The notes under the pieces: model-generated
Databases searched by the model: none
Told to the model about the DNA's origin: nothing
The model's input: only the letters and a program-made list of their open reading frames with translations
Source: a virus
Strand: one strand, 5' to 3'
Virus record (IMG/VR): IMGVR_UViG_3300017762_000063
Location: 1-26,803 of that record
Length of the DNA: 26,803 nt
In this document: piece after piece, positions 6,731-15,499 of the stretch
Numbering within the stretch: the stretch's first letter is position 1
Layout: each line of letters begins with the position of its first letter
Translations under genes and position numbers: made by a program

Positions 6731-9700
6731 CGTTTACCACTTTCTTTAAGCTGTTCAACCTGCTGATATGCTTGCCGCATGTTTGCATATTTTGGGTTTT
6801 CAAGCAACGCTAGGAAACCCGCCTCTATAAAATTCTGGTTTATTTTACGAAGCTCGTTTACTTTTACTTTATCTGGAAGGCCTTGATATTCTCTAGATCC
6901 AGTAAAAGCCATGATTGTTTGCCTGAAATCTAATACTCCGAACCCTGGCCTGTTAAGTGTGATTTCATTTTTTGCCAAATTAACTAAATCGGATTGCATG
7001 CCGTAGCTAAGTTTGATCTGGCCCATTTTCTGTGGGTTGGTCAAAGGCCACTTGTTTGTTATGCGCTGCAATCGAATAAGCTCTTTTTCATAGTCTTCCA
7101 GCTCATCGCCGCGCTTTAATCGAAGGCCTGATATGTTGCTAAACAACGCGGCGCCTGGGTTTGCAGCAAAGCTAAATTCGTCCGATCCTTTTGCGTTGCC
7201 TAGTGTATCATAGACAACAGCGTTTAAGTCTTGCTCATCCCGAATGAAGCTGTCCTTGGATTGTAGCGCGCTAATCTCTGTAACGTATTCACGAAACTTT
7301 GTTCCCAAATCGCCCTTGGGTGTGCCGACAATAGCGTAGTTTGGCGTCCCGTCTGCAAGCGGGTATGCAAAAGATTCGTTTCCATCTTCGTCAATGACAG
7401 TCTTTGTTACATCTTCAATTGTATAATATTCAATGTCTTCTCTTGGCTTAACCCTTGTCGGATCAGCAAGGCGAGCAAACATGCGCTGCAATGAGCTGAG
7501 TGGGTTTGGAACGCCAATTGGGCTTGCGCTTTCTGCGTAGCTGCGTGAAATCTTAGCCGCATCATAACCATCCATAAACGCAGTCACATCAGCAATCCCT
7601 TGCAACATGGGCAGTTCTTTATAATAATCTATTGTCGATAAAACCGCTGCCTGCAAATAGTTTTGCTGCAACTCAGGATCGCTTGTCATGTTTGCTCTTT
7701 GAACAGCGTCAGCCGTAATTGCGAGTAACCCGCCAACAGGCTCAAACCCTTGGAAGCTTACATACATTAAAGGGCCATTTGGAGCGCCGAAAGGATCGTA
7801 AAGCGGCATATCCTCTGGGAACCCTTCGCCCTTTAAGACAAAGCTGTAAGGTTGCCATCCAGGCGGCAAGGCGTCCCGAGACTTTTGATCGCTTGGCATG
7901 CCGCCGGTGATGCGGCCATCCTGTGCGTATTGTGATGTCTGAAACATAACCGCACTTCCAACAATGTATCTGCCAGCGGCAAGCTGATTCGCGCGAGGCC
8001 CGTTCTTGCCACGCAAGTCTGTTATGGATTTGGTAGGCATGCCTGGGACATATTCCATTGTGCGCAGCAACGCATTCGTTGGAGCTGTAACGAATGGCAT
8101 GATAAACCGGCCAAGCAGTGTGCGCTGCAATTTTCCAGCAACCTCACCGAAAGTTCCTAGATCAGATTGCAGCGTATCAAATTTTGCCTTGTAATTTAAA
8201 TCGTCTGCAACAGAGCCTGGATCGAGCAGCATCATGCCGGCCTCATCCAAAGCCTCTTGTTCGGTCATTCCTTTGCGCAATGCGTGTTGATAGCGCCTGT
8301 TTATAGATGTGTAAAACTCACCACGTTGAGAAATGGTTTTCGTAAACTCATCTGCCGAAAGCAACAAACGAAATGGTATCCGCATCCGCTTGCCCAGCTC
8401 ATCAAGAGATCTGCCAAAGAAACTGCTGTCAGACCCAGAAGTAGCTGCGTAATTTTCAATATCTAACTTGCTTGCTCCAGACGGCATTTCAGTCCGCCAA
8501 GCAATTGACGCCGCTTTCATTGCGTCACCCCAGGCATCCGACCATCCTTTCAGCCGGAGAAGAGCGTCTTCCATGTAAACTTGATCTTCACTGATAGGCA
8601 TATACGCTTCGCCAAAAGGCTTGCGCGCTGCTCGGACAACACTGCCATACATGCCGGCCATCACTTCAGTTGGAAGCTGGAACAACATAAAAGAGGTAGT
8701 GCCAATCACGTTTTTCATCTGAGTGGCCGGTGATGACAACAAGCCAGCCAAATAAGCCTCATGCACCATCTGCTTTGTTTTGGCGTACTTGCCAACATTG
8801 GCAACAGCGTTCACGCCCTGCAAACCATTTTCTTTTGCAGATTTTAACAAAGCAAAAGCCAATGCATCTGTGGCCCCAGCGTCTCCGCTTTCCGCAAGCA
8901 GCCTTTTAGCCTCTTCGCCAAAGCGAGTTGCGTCTAGCTCACCGTCAACTCGAATCTGGAATGATTGCAATGCCCGAGCCGCTTCTGTCTGAGCGCCCTT
9001 GAGCTGCAATTGAATACCGCTGTGAATGGCAAGCTGCCTGCGAAACTTTAGTCGAACATCAGCACCAGCGCCTGTTTTGATTAGCGTTGCCAGCTCTTCA
9101 AGCTTCGTCGCACTTCTTACAAGAAGCTCCCGAGATGCAACAAACATCTCTGCCGTCATGCCGCCTTCGCCTATTCTGCGAGTGAGAAGGCTGCGCGTTA
9201 GGCCGATCTCATCAGCAACCAGCCCCGCAGCAACTCTGGCTGTTTCTGTATTAGAAATCTTGCCTCTTGTTATGGTTGCTGTCTCGCCCTTAAAATTTTC
9301 ACCAATTGCCGTAATTATAGCCAAGACATCGTCAGAGGTGTCAATGTAATCAAAATTAAAGTCACCGCCATCTTGCAGGGATTTAACATTGTTCTTTTTC
9401 ACATCAAGGCGACTTAGAACTGCTTGGGCGGCCTCATCAGAAGCAGTGCCTGTTTCGGGCTTAAAGCCTCTAACCTCTGCATTAAGAGCTGCTTGAGCAT
9501 CCTTAGCAACATTAGTTGCTGCCAGCTCTGCCTCGGCAGCGTCATCAGCCAAAGCAGTTTGCGCGTCTTGCAGCACATTTGTTGGCGCCTCTTCACCAAT
9601 CCCAGGCGCTTTGAGGCCTCGCTCTTCAAACTTTGCCACGCCTTCTGGGCTAAGAACTTGGCCGGCTAAGGCGCGCTTGGTTGCGCTTTCCGAAAAAGCA

Positions 9701-10014
9701 CCCTGATCTGGAACTAAGCCTGCTTCTTGCGGAGTTGGCATGCGAGGGGCGACAGTTGGATCAAACGCCGGCGTTGCCGCAATTTCGTCAGGCGTCATCA
9801 CACGCGCGGCTTCAGGGCCAACAGGCTTAGGCTTAGGCGGCGTAGGACGCACACTTGGATCAAGCTTGTTAAGAAGTTTGAACAACTCGCCAACTCCTGC
9901 GACCTGCACACCTTCTTGCTCTGGGCCTTGGGCAAACTCAGTTGGCTGACCAACCGCAGTGATGCGCTGCTTGGCTTCTTGCTCTTGTGCCACTTTGTTT
10001 GGATCAAATGCCAT
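6727..10014 (-). CDS. Large internal virion (ejection) protein, polyvalent-protein type
   Basis: A 1095-aa protein that occupies the position of the largest ejection protein of T7-like phages (T7 gp16). The N-terminal 200 residues are Pro/Ala-rich and disordered, with a doubled T-N-V-x-x-D-A-Q-x-A-L motif at about 145-181. A helical domain spans about 200-420. The centre resembles the large polyvalent-protein-associated region of phage internal proteins: A-Y-L-A-G-L-L-S-S-P-A-T-Q-M-K-N-V at about 420, with a hydrophobic segment to about 460, then A-I/W-R-T-E, F-R-L-L-L-S-A-D-E-F-T-K and L-G-R-F-I-M-P-F-V-T-A-P-T-N. No lytic transglycosylase motif was found. It is expected to pass into the host envelope with the DNA. 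GGAGAA lies upstream of the ATG, three bases after the previous stop, and the gene overlaps the fibre gene by ATGA. Confidence 0.75.
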   Translation of the reverse strand: MAFDPNKVAQEQEAKQRITAVGQPTEFAQGPEQEGVQVAGVGELFKLLNKLDPSVRPTPPKPKPVGPEAARVMTPDEIAATPAFDPTVAPRMPTPQEAGLVPDQGAFSESATKRALAGQVLSPEGVAKFEERGLKAPGIGEEAPTNVLQDAQTALADDAAEAELAATNVAKDAQAALNAEVRGFKPETGTASDEAAQAVLSRLDVKKNNVKSLQDGGDFNFDYIDTSDDVLAIITAIGENFKGETATITRGKISNTETARVAAGLVADEIGLTRSLLTRRIGEGGMTAEMFVASRELLVRSATKLEELATLIKTGAGADVRLKFRRQLAIHSGIQLQLKGAQTEAARALQSFQIRVDGELDATRFGEEAKRLLAESGDAGATDALAFALLKSAKENGLQGVNAVANVGKYAKTKQMVHEAYLAGLLSSPATQMKNVIGTTSFMLFQLPTEVMAGMYGSVVRAARKPFGEAYMPISEDQVYMEDALLRLKGWSDAWGDAMKAASIAWRTEMPSGASKLDIENYAATSGSDSSFFGRSLDELGKRMRIPFRLLLSADEFTKTISQRGEFYTSINRRYQHALRKGMTEQEALDEAGMMLLDPGSVADDLNYKAKFDTLQSDLGTFGEVAGKLQRTLLGRFIMPFVTAPTNALLRTMEYVPGMPTKSITDLRGKNGPRANQLAAGRYIVGSAVMFQTSQYAQDGRITGGMPSDQKSRDALPPGWQPYSFVLKGEGFPEDMPLYDPFGAPNGPLMYVSFQGFEPVGGLLAITADAVQRANMTSDPELQQNYLQAAVLSTIDYYKELPMLQGIADVTAFMDGYDAAKISRSYAESASPIGVPNPLSSLQRMFARLADPTRVKPREDIEYYTIEDVTKTVIDEDGNESFAYPLADGTPNYAIVGTPKGDLGTKFREYVTEISALQSKDSFIRDEQDLNAVVYDTLGNAKGSDEFSFAANPGAALFSNISGLRLKRGDELEDYEKELIRLQRITNKWPLTNPQKMGQIKLSYGMQSDLVNLAKNEITLNRPGFGVLDFRQTIMAFTGSREYQGLPDKVKVNELRKINQNFIEAGFLALLENPKYANMRQAYQQVEQLKESGKR

Positions 10015-10017
10015 TTA

Positions 10018-13000
10018 TTATTCTCCTAGCCGAGCTAGCTCTGCGTCTTGCGCCGCAACCGCTTCATCGTAGTCCGTAAACCTTGGCACATCAGTTGCCC
10101 CTCCAAAATATTTTGGATCGTACACATAGAATACTACATCAGGTTCGCCATTGTTGAAACGCTTAAATGTGTCTTTATCCCAACCTGGAGGAGCAAACTC
10201 ATCATTCCAAGGCAACCTTGCAACAGGTCTAAATCCAGCAGTTTCATATATTCCAGGCAGGAATGTGTCGAATGCGTCAAGCTTACGGCCTCCAGCCTCG
10301 ACTGCGGCCTGTATCATTGAGTACCCAACGCTGCCGGTTTCATTGGTGGATTGGAAGACTGCTACAATGTCTCCATCTGGCTTAATTGCAAAGCCGCTTC
10401 CGCTTTCTGTTCTAAACAAACGCGCACCGGACAGCTCTTCTGCCGACTTAATTTCGACTTGCGCCCCAAATTTATGAACCGACATTGCATTGGTCATTTC
10501 AGAATTATATTGAGAGGCGGATGTTGCAGCAGAAACTTCATTTATTCTGGGCAGGGATAGCCCTGCCTCACCATAAATCTGTTGAAGTTTCTCGTCAGGA
10601 TCTAGGCTTAAAAGCCCAGTTCCCTTAGACCCTGTTCCGCTTCCTCTGCTGTAAGGCCCGGATGCTTCGCGATCAAGGCCTGTACCTCTGCGCTGCGATC
10701 GTATGGTGCGCTTAGGGTTGCTGATGCTTCTGAACCCTGTGAGGACGCTTTCGCCTGCCGATTCATTTGCAACTTGAGCTTCATCGCCTGCTCGAACTCC
10801 TGATCGTAATCCACTTGATATTCCCTCCGCTGCTTCAGAAAATGACCCTGGGCGAGAAACTACGCCTAAGTCAGTAAATAGGTTTTGTTCATAGAACCAC
10901 AGGATTGCCTGAGTGTCCTGCTCAGATAGGCCGTCACCGCCAAGCTTGTCAATCAACCTTGACGTAAATTCTTCCATGCGCCTGCGCTCAGATTGGTTGC
11001 GAGGGCCACCCGTAATTGAGCCATCAGGATTGCGCATGTTGCCAAAGTGCCTGTTGTAGGAACGGGCAAACCACATGTCTTTTGTAGTGCCTTGGTAACC
11101 GTTAATATTTAGTGAGAACCGGCCTGTCTTGTCGCCTAAAATCATGGCGCCTAAATGCAGGCTGTCTTTTCCACCACTAAGCCCACTGGGGCCACCGCCA
11201 AGTCCTGCGGCTTTGCGCAAGTCTGTCAATTCTTTTAATGTGTGAGAAGACAGCCACCAATCAGCAAATCCTTCTGGGCCTTTAGTCTCAATCAAATGCG
11301 CAATAACTTTCATGCCAGACGCAACAGACTTTTGTTTCATCCCCCATCCAGCGCCAGGTATTCCCTCAGTAACAGCACCCGGCTGCGGTGGATCTACTGG
11401 AACCTTTCCAGTTTTTAAGAATTGCAAAAATGCTGCCGTTGCCGCTTTTGTATTGTTATTGACTTTGTTGCCGATCGATGTAGGCGCAGCAAACGCTGAC
11501 CAAATCACACGCAGTGTTTCATCATTAGCCAATGCCTCAAGGCCTGGAGTCTGCGCTAGTGTCTCAAATGTTTTCTTAACATCCGCATCATACCACCCGC
11601 GACCACTTGTGGCCTGCTCCATTTGGTAAGCGACTTCTTCTGCCGCAGCAGTTACCGCTAAATCAAAATCCTTTTCTACATTTGGATCTAGCTGCCGGCC
11701 ATGAATCTCAACGTGTTTCTCTTCAAAAAACTGAACAAGGTCTTCAACTTTTGGCTTAGACCCGCCTCTGGCTTGAGCAATTTCCGAAACTCGGTTTGCT
11801 GCGCTAGCGTTTTGCTCACCACCCTCTCTGGCCGCAACGTAAAATGCAGCATCAGGAGTTTGCGGCGCAACCAGCTTACCAGCCGCAGCAAGGCCGCGAT
11901 CTACTATAGGCCCAACAGGATTGCTAAACATTGTCGAGCCTTCTTGCGCTATGCGCTGCTCGGCCTCTGCGCCTGCTTTAATTAAATAAGGCTGTAGAAA
12001 CTTTAGGCCTTTTTTAATAAAAAAACCAAGGCCAGCGGCTTCAGTCGCGCCTGCTGCCATAAGGCCCAAGCCCATTAACCTTTCGCCGCTTCTAGGCAAA
12101 ACATTGTCTGACCCAAATGCAGAGGCGGCAGAAGATGCGGCGTCAAGTGCTAAACCCGTTGTGGCATAAAAGGGGCTGACAGGCTTGCCAAAGTTCCCAT
12201 AGTTAAACATCCTATACCCTTCTTGGATGTCCATAATACCACCGGTAACAAAGTCAAGAACGCCTACCCCTAAAGGGTTTGTTTCTCCCGTGCCAAACAA
12301 TGCGTTGCTGGTCACACTAGCCATATCTTTAAAACTGTTTTTTCTTTCTTCAATAGCCTGGTCAATAACGCCGAAATCTATTGAAGCATTACGCTGCGCT
12401 GCGTCTTGCTCTATTAGCTGTCTGGCCTTTTGGTCAGCCGCTTGAACGGCACTAGGATCACCACCTTCCAAGGCAGAAGCTCTAATTTGTGCAGCTTGCT
12501 CAATAACACTTGCGCTTATTCCCTGCTGCTCTAGCAAATCTGCGCGCAAACCTTCAATCGAAGTAAACGTCACAAAGTCAGCTACAACAGGAACCATTTC
12601 TTTAGTAAAATTAGACCCTGCCTGCCTTAGCGTAGGATCGCCCTCACCAAATACAAGGAGCGGCTCTCCGCTTGATAGCTTTTGGGTTATTTCATCTGGA
12701 GACAAAGTTAAGTCTTCCTGCGGCCCCATAAGGCCGGCAGCTTCTACAACGTCAGGTGTGTAGCCGGCAGCGTCAAAGTCTTCCATAGTTGGCATGGCGC
12801 CGGTGGCTGCTTTGCGCTCATTGGCAAAAGAAACAGCGCCCTCTATTGGGGCAGATTCCGTTGTCGGCGCCACAAGAGAAGCAGGAGCTGTCCCCATAAC
12901 CTCTGGCTGCGGCGCTGGATAGTATCTCTGAAACTCAGGTGTCTCGGGGCCAAACTCCATGCCTTCGATCAGTATAGATCTTGGAGGGTCTACCGTTTCG

Positions 13001-13191
13001 CCCTCTTCACCAATCTTTATGTACCCGCCTTGGGACATGGGCAGAAGGATGTCGTGCGTATTGGTCTCGGTGTTAAAGACGCTCTTCTTGTTCTTTTCAA
13101 TAGCAGGGTTGATGCCAGCCTCGGAAATAAGGTTAGCCTCAAGGTATTTTTCCATTTCGTAGTCGGTGTCATTTCCTAGTAAATCTGCCAT
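10018..13191 (-). CDS. Large internal virion protein with GNAT-like C-terminal domain
   Basis: This 1057-aa protein is the second giant ejection-type protein. Residues 1-170 are acidic and Pro-rich, and a hydrophobic stretch lies at about 372-392 (L-M-G-L-G-L-M-A-A-G-A). A helical domain of the kind seen in phage polyvalent proteins spans about 530-785 (G-R-G-W-Y-D-A-D-V, F-A-A-P-T-S-I-G-N-K-V, D-M-W-F-A-R-S-Y-N-R). A low-complexity linker follows at about 786-880. The end (910-1030) has F-A-I-K-P-D-G-D-I-V-A-V-F, V-G-Y-S-M-I-Q-A-A-V-E-A-G-G-R-K-L-D-A-F-D and Y-E-T-A-G-F-R-P-V. These match strands and helices of a GNAT-like acetyltransferase fold without a clear canonical CoA-binding R/QxxGxG/A loop. 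The start overlaps the previous stop by one base (TAATG). Structural context is strong; the enzymatic inference is weak. Confidence 0.7.
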   Translation of the reverse strand: MADLLGNDTDYEMEKYLEANLISEAGINPAIEKNKKSVFNTETNTHDILLPMSQGGYIKIGEEGETVDPPRSILIEGMEFGPETPEFQRYYPAPQPEVMGTAPASLVAPTTESAPIEGAVSFANERKAATGAMPTMEDFDAAGYTPDVVEAAGLMGPQEDLTLSPDEITQKLSSGEPLLVFGEGDPTLRQAGSNFTKEMVPVVADFVTFTSIEGLRADLLEQQGISASVIEQAAQIRASALEGGDPSAVQAADQKARQLIEQDAAQRNASIDFGVIDQAIEERKNSFKDMASVTSNALFGTGETNPLGVGVLDFVTGGIMDIQEGYRMFNYGNFGKPVSPFYATTGLALDAASSAASAFGSDNVLPRSGERLMGLGLMAAGATEAAGLGFFIKKGLKFLQPYLIKAGAEAEQRIAQEGSTMFSNPVGPIVDRGLAAAGKLVAPQTPDAAFYVAAREGGEQNASAANRVSEIAQARGGSKPKVEDLVQFFEEKHVEIHGRQLDPNVEKDFDLAVTAAAEEVAYQMEQATSGRGWYDADVKKTFETLAQTPGLEALANDETLRVIWSAFAAPTSIGNKVNNNTKAATAAFLQFLKTGKVPVDPPQPGAVTEGIPGAGWGMKQKSVASGMKVIAHLIETKGPEGFADWWLSSHTLKELTDLRKAAGLGGGPSGLSGGKDSLHLGAMILGDKTGRFSLNINGYQGTTKDMWFARSYNRHFGNMRNPDGSITGGPRNQSERRRMEEFTSRLIDKLGGDGLSEQDTQAILWFYEQNLFTDLGVVSRPGSFSEAAEGISSGLRSGVRAGDEAQVANESAGESVLTGFRSISNPKRTIRSQRRGTGLDREASGPYSRGSGTGSKGTGLLSLDPDEKLQQIYGEAGLSLPRINEVSAATSASQYNSEMTNAMSVHKFGAQVEIKSAEELSGARLFRTESGSGFAIKPDGDIVAVFQSTNETGSVGYSMIQAAVEAGGRKLDAFDTFLPGIYETAGFRPVARLPWNDEFAPPGWDKDTFKRFNNGEPDVVFYVYDPKYFGGATDVPRFTDYDEAVAAQDAELARLGE
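10608..10814 (-). CDS. Nested overlapping ORF inside the large internal protein gene
   Basis: A 68-codon frame lies wholly inside the 1057-aa internal protein gene, on the same strand but in a different frame. It starts with GTG at 10814, and a strong Shine-Dalgarno (GGAGGG, 10823-10828) lies eight bases upstream, better than that of many main genes here. The product is mostly helical and well composed: D-Y-D-Q-E-F-E-Q-A-M-K-L-K-L-Q-M, a Ser/Ala linker, then A-L-I-A-K-H-P-G-L-T-A-E-E-A-E-Q-G-L-R-E-L-G-F. In the host frame the same bases encode only a Ser/Gly/Arg-rich linker (residues about 793-861), and G/C dominates third positions in the nested frame's first half. This looks like an overprinted gene or a remnant of a separate one. 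No family was recognised. Confidence 0.5.
   Translation of the reverse strand: MDYDQEFEQAMKLKLQMNRQAKASSQGSEASATLSAPYDRSAEVQALIAKHPGLTAEEAEQGLRELGF
10823..10828 (-). promoter_or_regulatory. Strong internal ribosome binding site (GGAGGG)
   Basis: GGAGGG on the minus strand sits eight bases before the GTG of the nested 68-aa frame. It lies well inside the 1057-aa coding sequence, where no main-frame start is needed, so it is the chief evidence that the nested frame is translated. Confidence 0.55.
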
Positions 13192-14957
13192 TAATCGAAC
13201 AATCCTTGATTAGCGAACCTAGATCTTAGAGCTGATTTAAAAACAAAATAAGGGTTTGCAGATCTAGTTTGGCCTTCTGCGTTTAAACTGTTGTACCAAG
13301 CATCTACGGAGCCAAAAGGGTCATTAATGTCTGGAGTAAATCCCGCCAAATTTGTGCCTTCAAGAAAAGATAAATACTCAGACCTTAATTCTTCCCTATA
13401 GATAACGTCAAACTCATCTCTTTTTTTCATAGCAAACTGACGAATTTCCGCTAGCGTCATGGGGTCGCCTTCCGCTTCTCTTCGGCTAAACTCATCCCTC
13501 AAAGAAAAGTCAGCTTGCTCAAAAGCTGTTTTAGATGCCTGAGCAAGCCTGTCATCTCTTCCAATTGCCATTTCGGCATTATAACGGAAATGCAAAGAAA
13601 GCAGCTTTGAACCTACAGCAAGTCCCTCGTCAGCCTCATTTGACATTTTTGTCCGCAATGCATTGTATTGTCCTGCGTCTAAAAGACTTTTATTTGCATT
13701 AAGAAATCCAATTGTAAGCATGCCAGCTTCAGCTTGTCCGTAAAGCTCACTATGAACAAATTCACTACCTTTGCCAGCAGGTCTAAAAATAGGAGTTGCA
13801 TCAGAAACTGACATAGCATTTTCCATCGCTTCTTGCTGCGCAGGGCTGGCCCACATTTGGCGCTTTAGCCCTTCATATAAAACCACTTGAGCTTCTGATC
13901 CCGACAAGCTGCCAAAGCCGGCTCCAAAATTATCGTAAAGTGTCTTCATATCAATAGGATCTAAGACTTGCATCAGCGTAGCCTCGGAAACAGTGTCTGT
14001 GCTGTTTAGGGAAACAACAAGATTGAAAGCCTTTGTGTTTGATTTACCTATTTCCTCTTCGCGCTCATCGTCTATTTTTTCTTGAGCGGTAAAGAATGTT
14101 GAGGCCATTTGTATCGTATCTTGCACAACTGCATAGGCTTCTTCAGCCGGCACAGCCATTAACATATTTAAGACATGAGCTGGCACCCCAGAGATTCCAG
14201 ACATTTGTGTTTTATCTAGTTTGCCATTCCGAACCATATCAATTTGATTAAGAACCGATGAAAGTCCAATTGCACGACTTATGTCGTTGCCGGCATACGC
14301 AGGTATTAAATTTTTCAAAGCGTCTGACAGAACCTTCTGGCCGGCATTGGCCAAAAGATTCGGATTGACGCCCCCGTTCTTAACAGCCTGCTGGTGCATT
14401 GCCTCTAATCCAGCCTGCTCCATAGCTAGCTCATCAGATGTTATATCCAAGTATGGATTGGAAAGAAGCGAAACCTGCTGATCTTGCCTAGCTTTTATAG
14501 CAGCCTGCCTGCGCTTTTCTATTTTAAGATCAATAACTTCGCGCAATCGAAACTTAATAGGTATTTCCATTTGCTTAAAGCTGCTGTCAAAATCTTGCAG
14601 CGCGTATTTGTTTTTACCAACGGCTGATCGTAATTGCTCGTAAACACTTCGAACACCGCGTTCATATTTCATTTCGCCGTCAAAAACATTTCCAATATCT
14701 GTGCTTTTTTCAAGCTCACTGGACAGGCCCATCAAGGCCTCTTTAGCAGAAAATATTGCTTCATTCTTTTTCGTTTCAACAAGCATTTTGTAACGTGTGT
14801 TTGCATACTCCCCAACCGCCTGCGAAGCCGCTGTAAGCACACCGCCCTTTGCCAGCTCGGCCTGAACAAATGGTTGTGCGCTCATTCGAGCAGTAATGCG
14901 CGCGCCAGGGGCTTCAGAAGTTCTCTGGGCCTGCGACTTGTAAACTGGTATTCTCAT
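13191..14957 (-). CDS. Internal virion protein (T7 gp15-like position)
   Basis: The 588-aa product is almost entirely helical, charged and without a signal peptide or membrane segment. It begins M-R-I-P-V-Y-K-S-Q-A-Q-R-T, has a basic helical stretch at about 135-155 (F-R-L-R-E-V-I-D-L-K-I-E-K-R-R-Q-A-A-I-K-A-R-Q-D-Q), and ends N-P-Y-F-V-F-K-S-A-L-R-S-R-F. Size, composition and place between the small internal protein and the giant ejection proteins match T7 gp15, the middle component of the internal core that enters the cell with the DNA. Sequence similarity to gp15 itself cannot be judged by eye. The ATG has only a weak AGG upstream and starts 15 bases after the preceding gene, and its stop overlaps the next start (TAATG). 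Confidence 0.7.
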   Translation of the reverse strand: MRIPVYKSQAQRTSEAPGARITARMSAQPFVQAELAKGGVLTAASQAVGEYANTRYKMLVETKKNEAIFSAKEALMGLSSELEKSTDIGNVFDGEMKYERGVRSVYEQLRSAVGKNKYALQDFDSSFKQMEIPIKFRLREVIDLKIEKRRQAAIKARQDQQVSLLSNPYLDITSDELAMEQAGLEAMHQQAVKNGGVNPNLLANAGQKVLSDALKNLIPAYAGNDISRAIGLSSVLNQIDMVRNGKLDKTQMSGISGVPAHVLNMLMAVPAEEAYAVVQDTIQMASTFFTAQEKIDDEREEEIGKSNTKAFNLVVSLNSTDTVSEATLMQVLDPIDMKTLYDNFGAGFGSLSGSEAQVVLYEGLKRQMWASPAQQEAMENAMSVSDATPIFRPAGKGSEFVHSELYGQAEAGMLTIGFLNANKSLLDAGQYNALRTKMSNEADEGLAVGSKLLSLHFRYNAEMAIGRDDRLAQASKTAFEQADFSLRDEFSRREAEGDPMTLAEIRQFAMKKRDEFDVIYREELRSEYLSFLEGTNLAGFTPDINDPFGSVDAWYNSLNAEGQTRSANPYFVFKSALRSRFANQGLFD

Positions 14958-14972
14958 TTTAATTAGCCCAAC

Positions 14973-15488
14973 CTAGTCAAACATTCCAGAAGTATCAGCA
15001 AAGTCAGCCGCCTTCCCAAAACTGCTAATTAAACTTGATGTGCCTTGAGCGCGCAGTCCAGCAGCCTGCGCCCCACCTTCCATTCTGGAAAGCTGCGCAC
15101 TTAATCTAGCGTTTTCTTGAGAATCGTTAATTTGCTGATTAGTGACTTCGTTGTTAAAATCAATAACAGCTTGATCGTACTCAAACTCTCTAGCGTTTTG
15201 TCTGAGAACCCTTAATGGAGTCCCAACAGAAACGTCTATGCCAGCTCCGCTATATTGCGTGACAACAGAACCTTGACTTTCAGCGAAACGGAACCGATCA
15301 ACCCGCTCTTGCATAACAGCGTTTGTATTTATAATTTCTCGCTGGCTTTCCAGCAATCCAATATCACGCTCTATCAATCCAGCGTTAAATTCTCCAACAC
15401 GTTTTGCAGCCGCTGCGGCATTGTCCGCTGCGCGTTTTTCACTTAGGCCACCAATTATAGTTGCGCCTAATGTAAGAAAATCAAACAT
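14973..15488 (-). CDS. Small internal virion protein (T7 gp14-like)
   Basis: This 171-aa protein starts with a hydrophobic stretch (F-D-F-L-T-L-G-A-T-I-I-G-G-L). A long Ala/Gln/Glu-rich helix follows (K-R-A-A-D-N-A-A-A-A-A-K-R-V, then E-S-Q-R-E-I-I-N-T-N-A). Its centre has the pattern S-G-A-G-I-D-V-S-V-G-T-P-L-R-V-L, and the rest is another helix ending in a short C-terminus M-F-D. The S-G-(A/V)-x-(I/V)-x-x-x-x-G-(T/S)-P centre is the signature I associate with podovirus internal core proteins of the gp14 class, which form the first, outer-membrane part of the ejection channel. I chose the ATG at 15488 because GAGGTG lies seven bases upstream; a TTG at 15494 would be one base from that motif. 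Confidence 0.75.
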   Translation of the reverse strand: MFDFLTLGATIIGGLSEKRAADNAAAAAKRVGEFNAGLIERDIGLLESQREIINTNAVMQERVDRFRFAESQGSVVTQYSGAGIDVSVGTPLRVLRQNAREFEYDQAVIDFNNEVTNQQINDSQENARLSAQLSRMEGGAQAAGLRAQGTSSLISSFGKAADFADTSGMFD

Positions 15489-15499
15489 ACTCAATCACC

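Noticed and set aside
6727-14957. Lytic transglycosylase domain in the ejection proteins, as in T7 gp16
   Set aside because: No catalytic Glu context or S-x-G-x-x-Q-motif typical of the family could be found by reading the three proteins.
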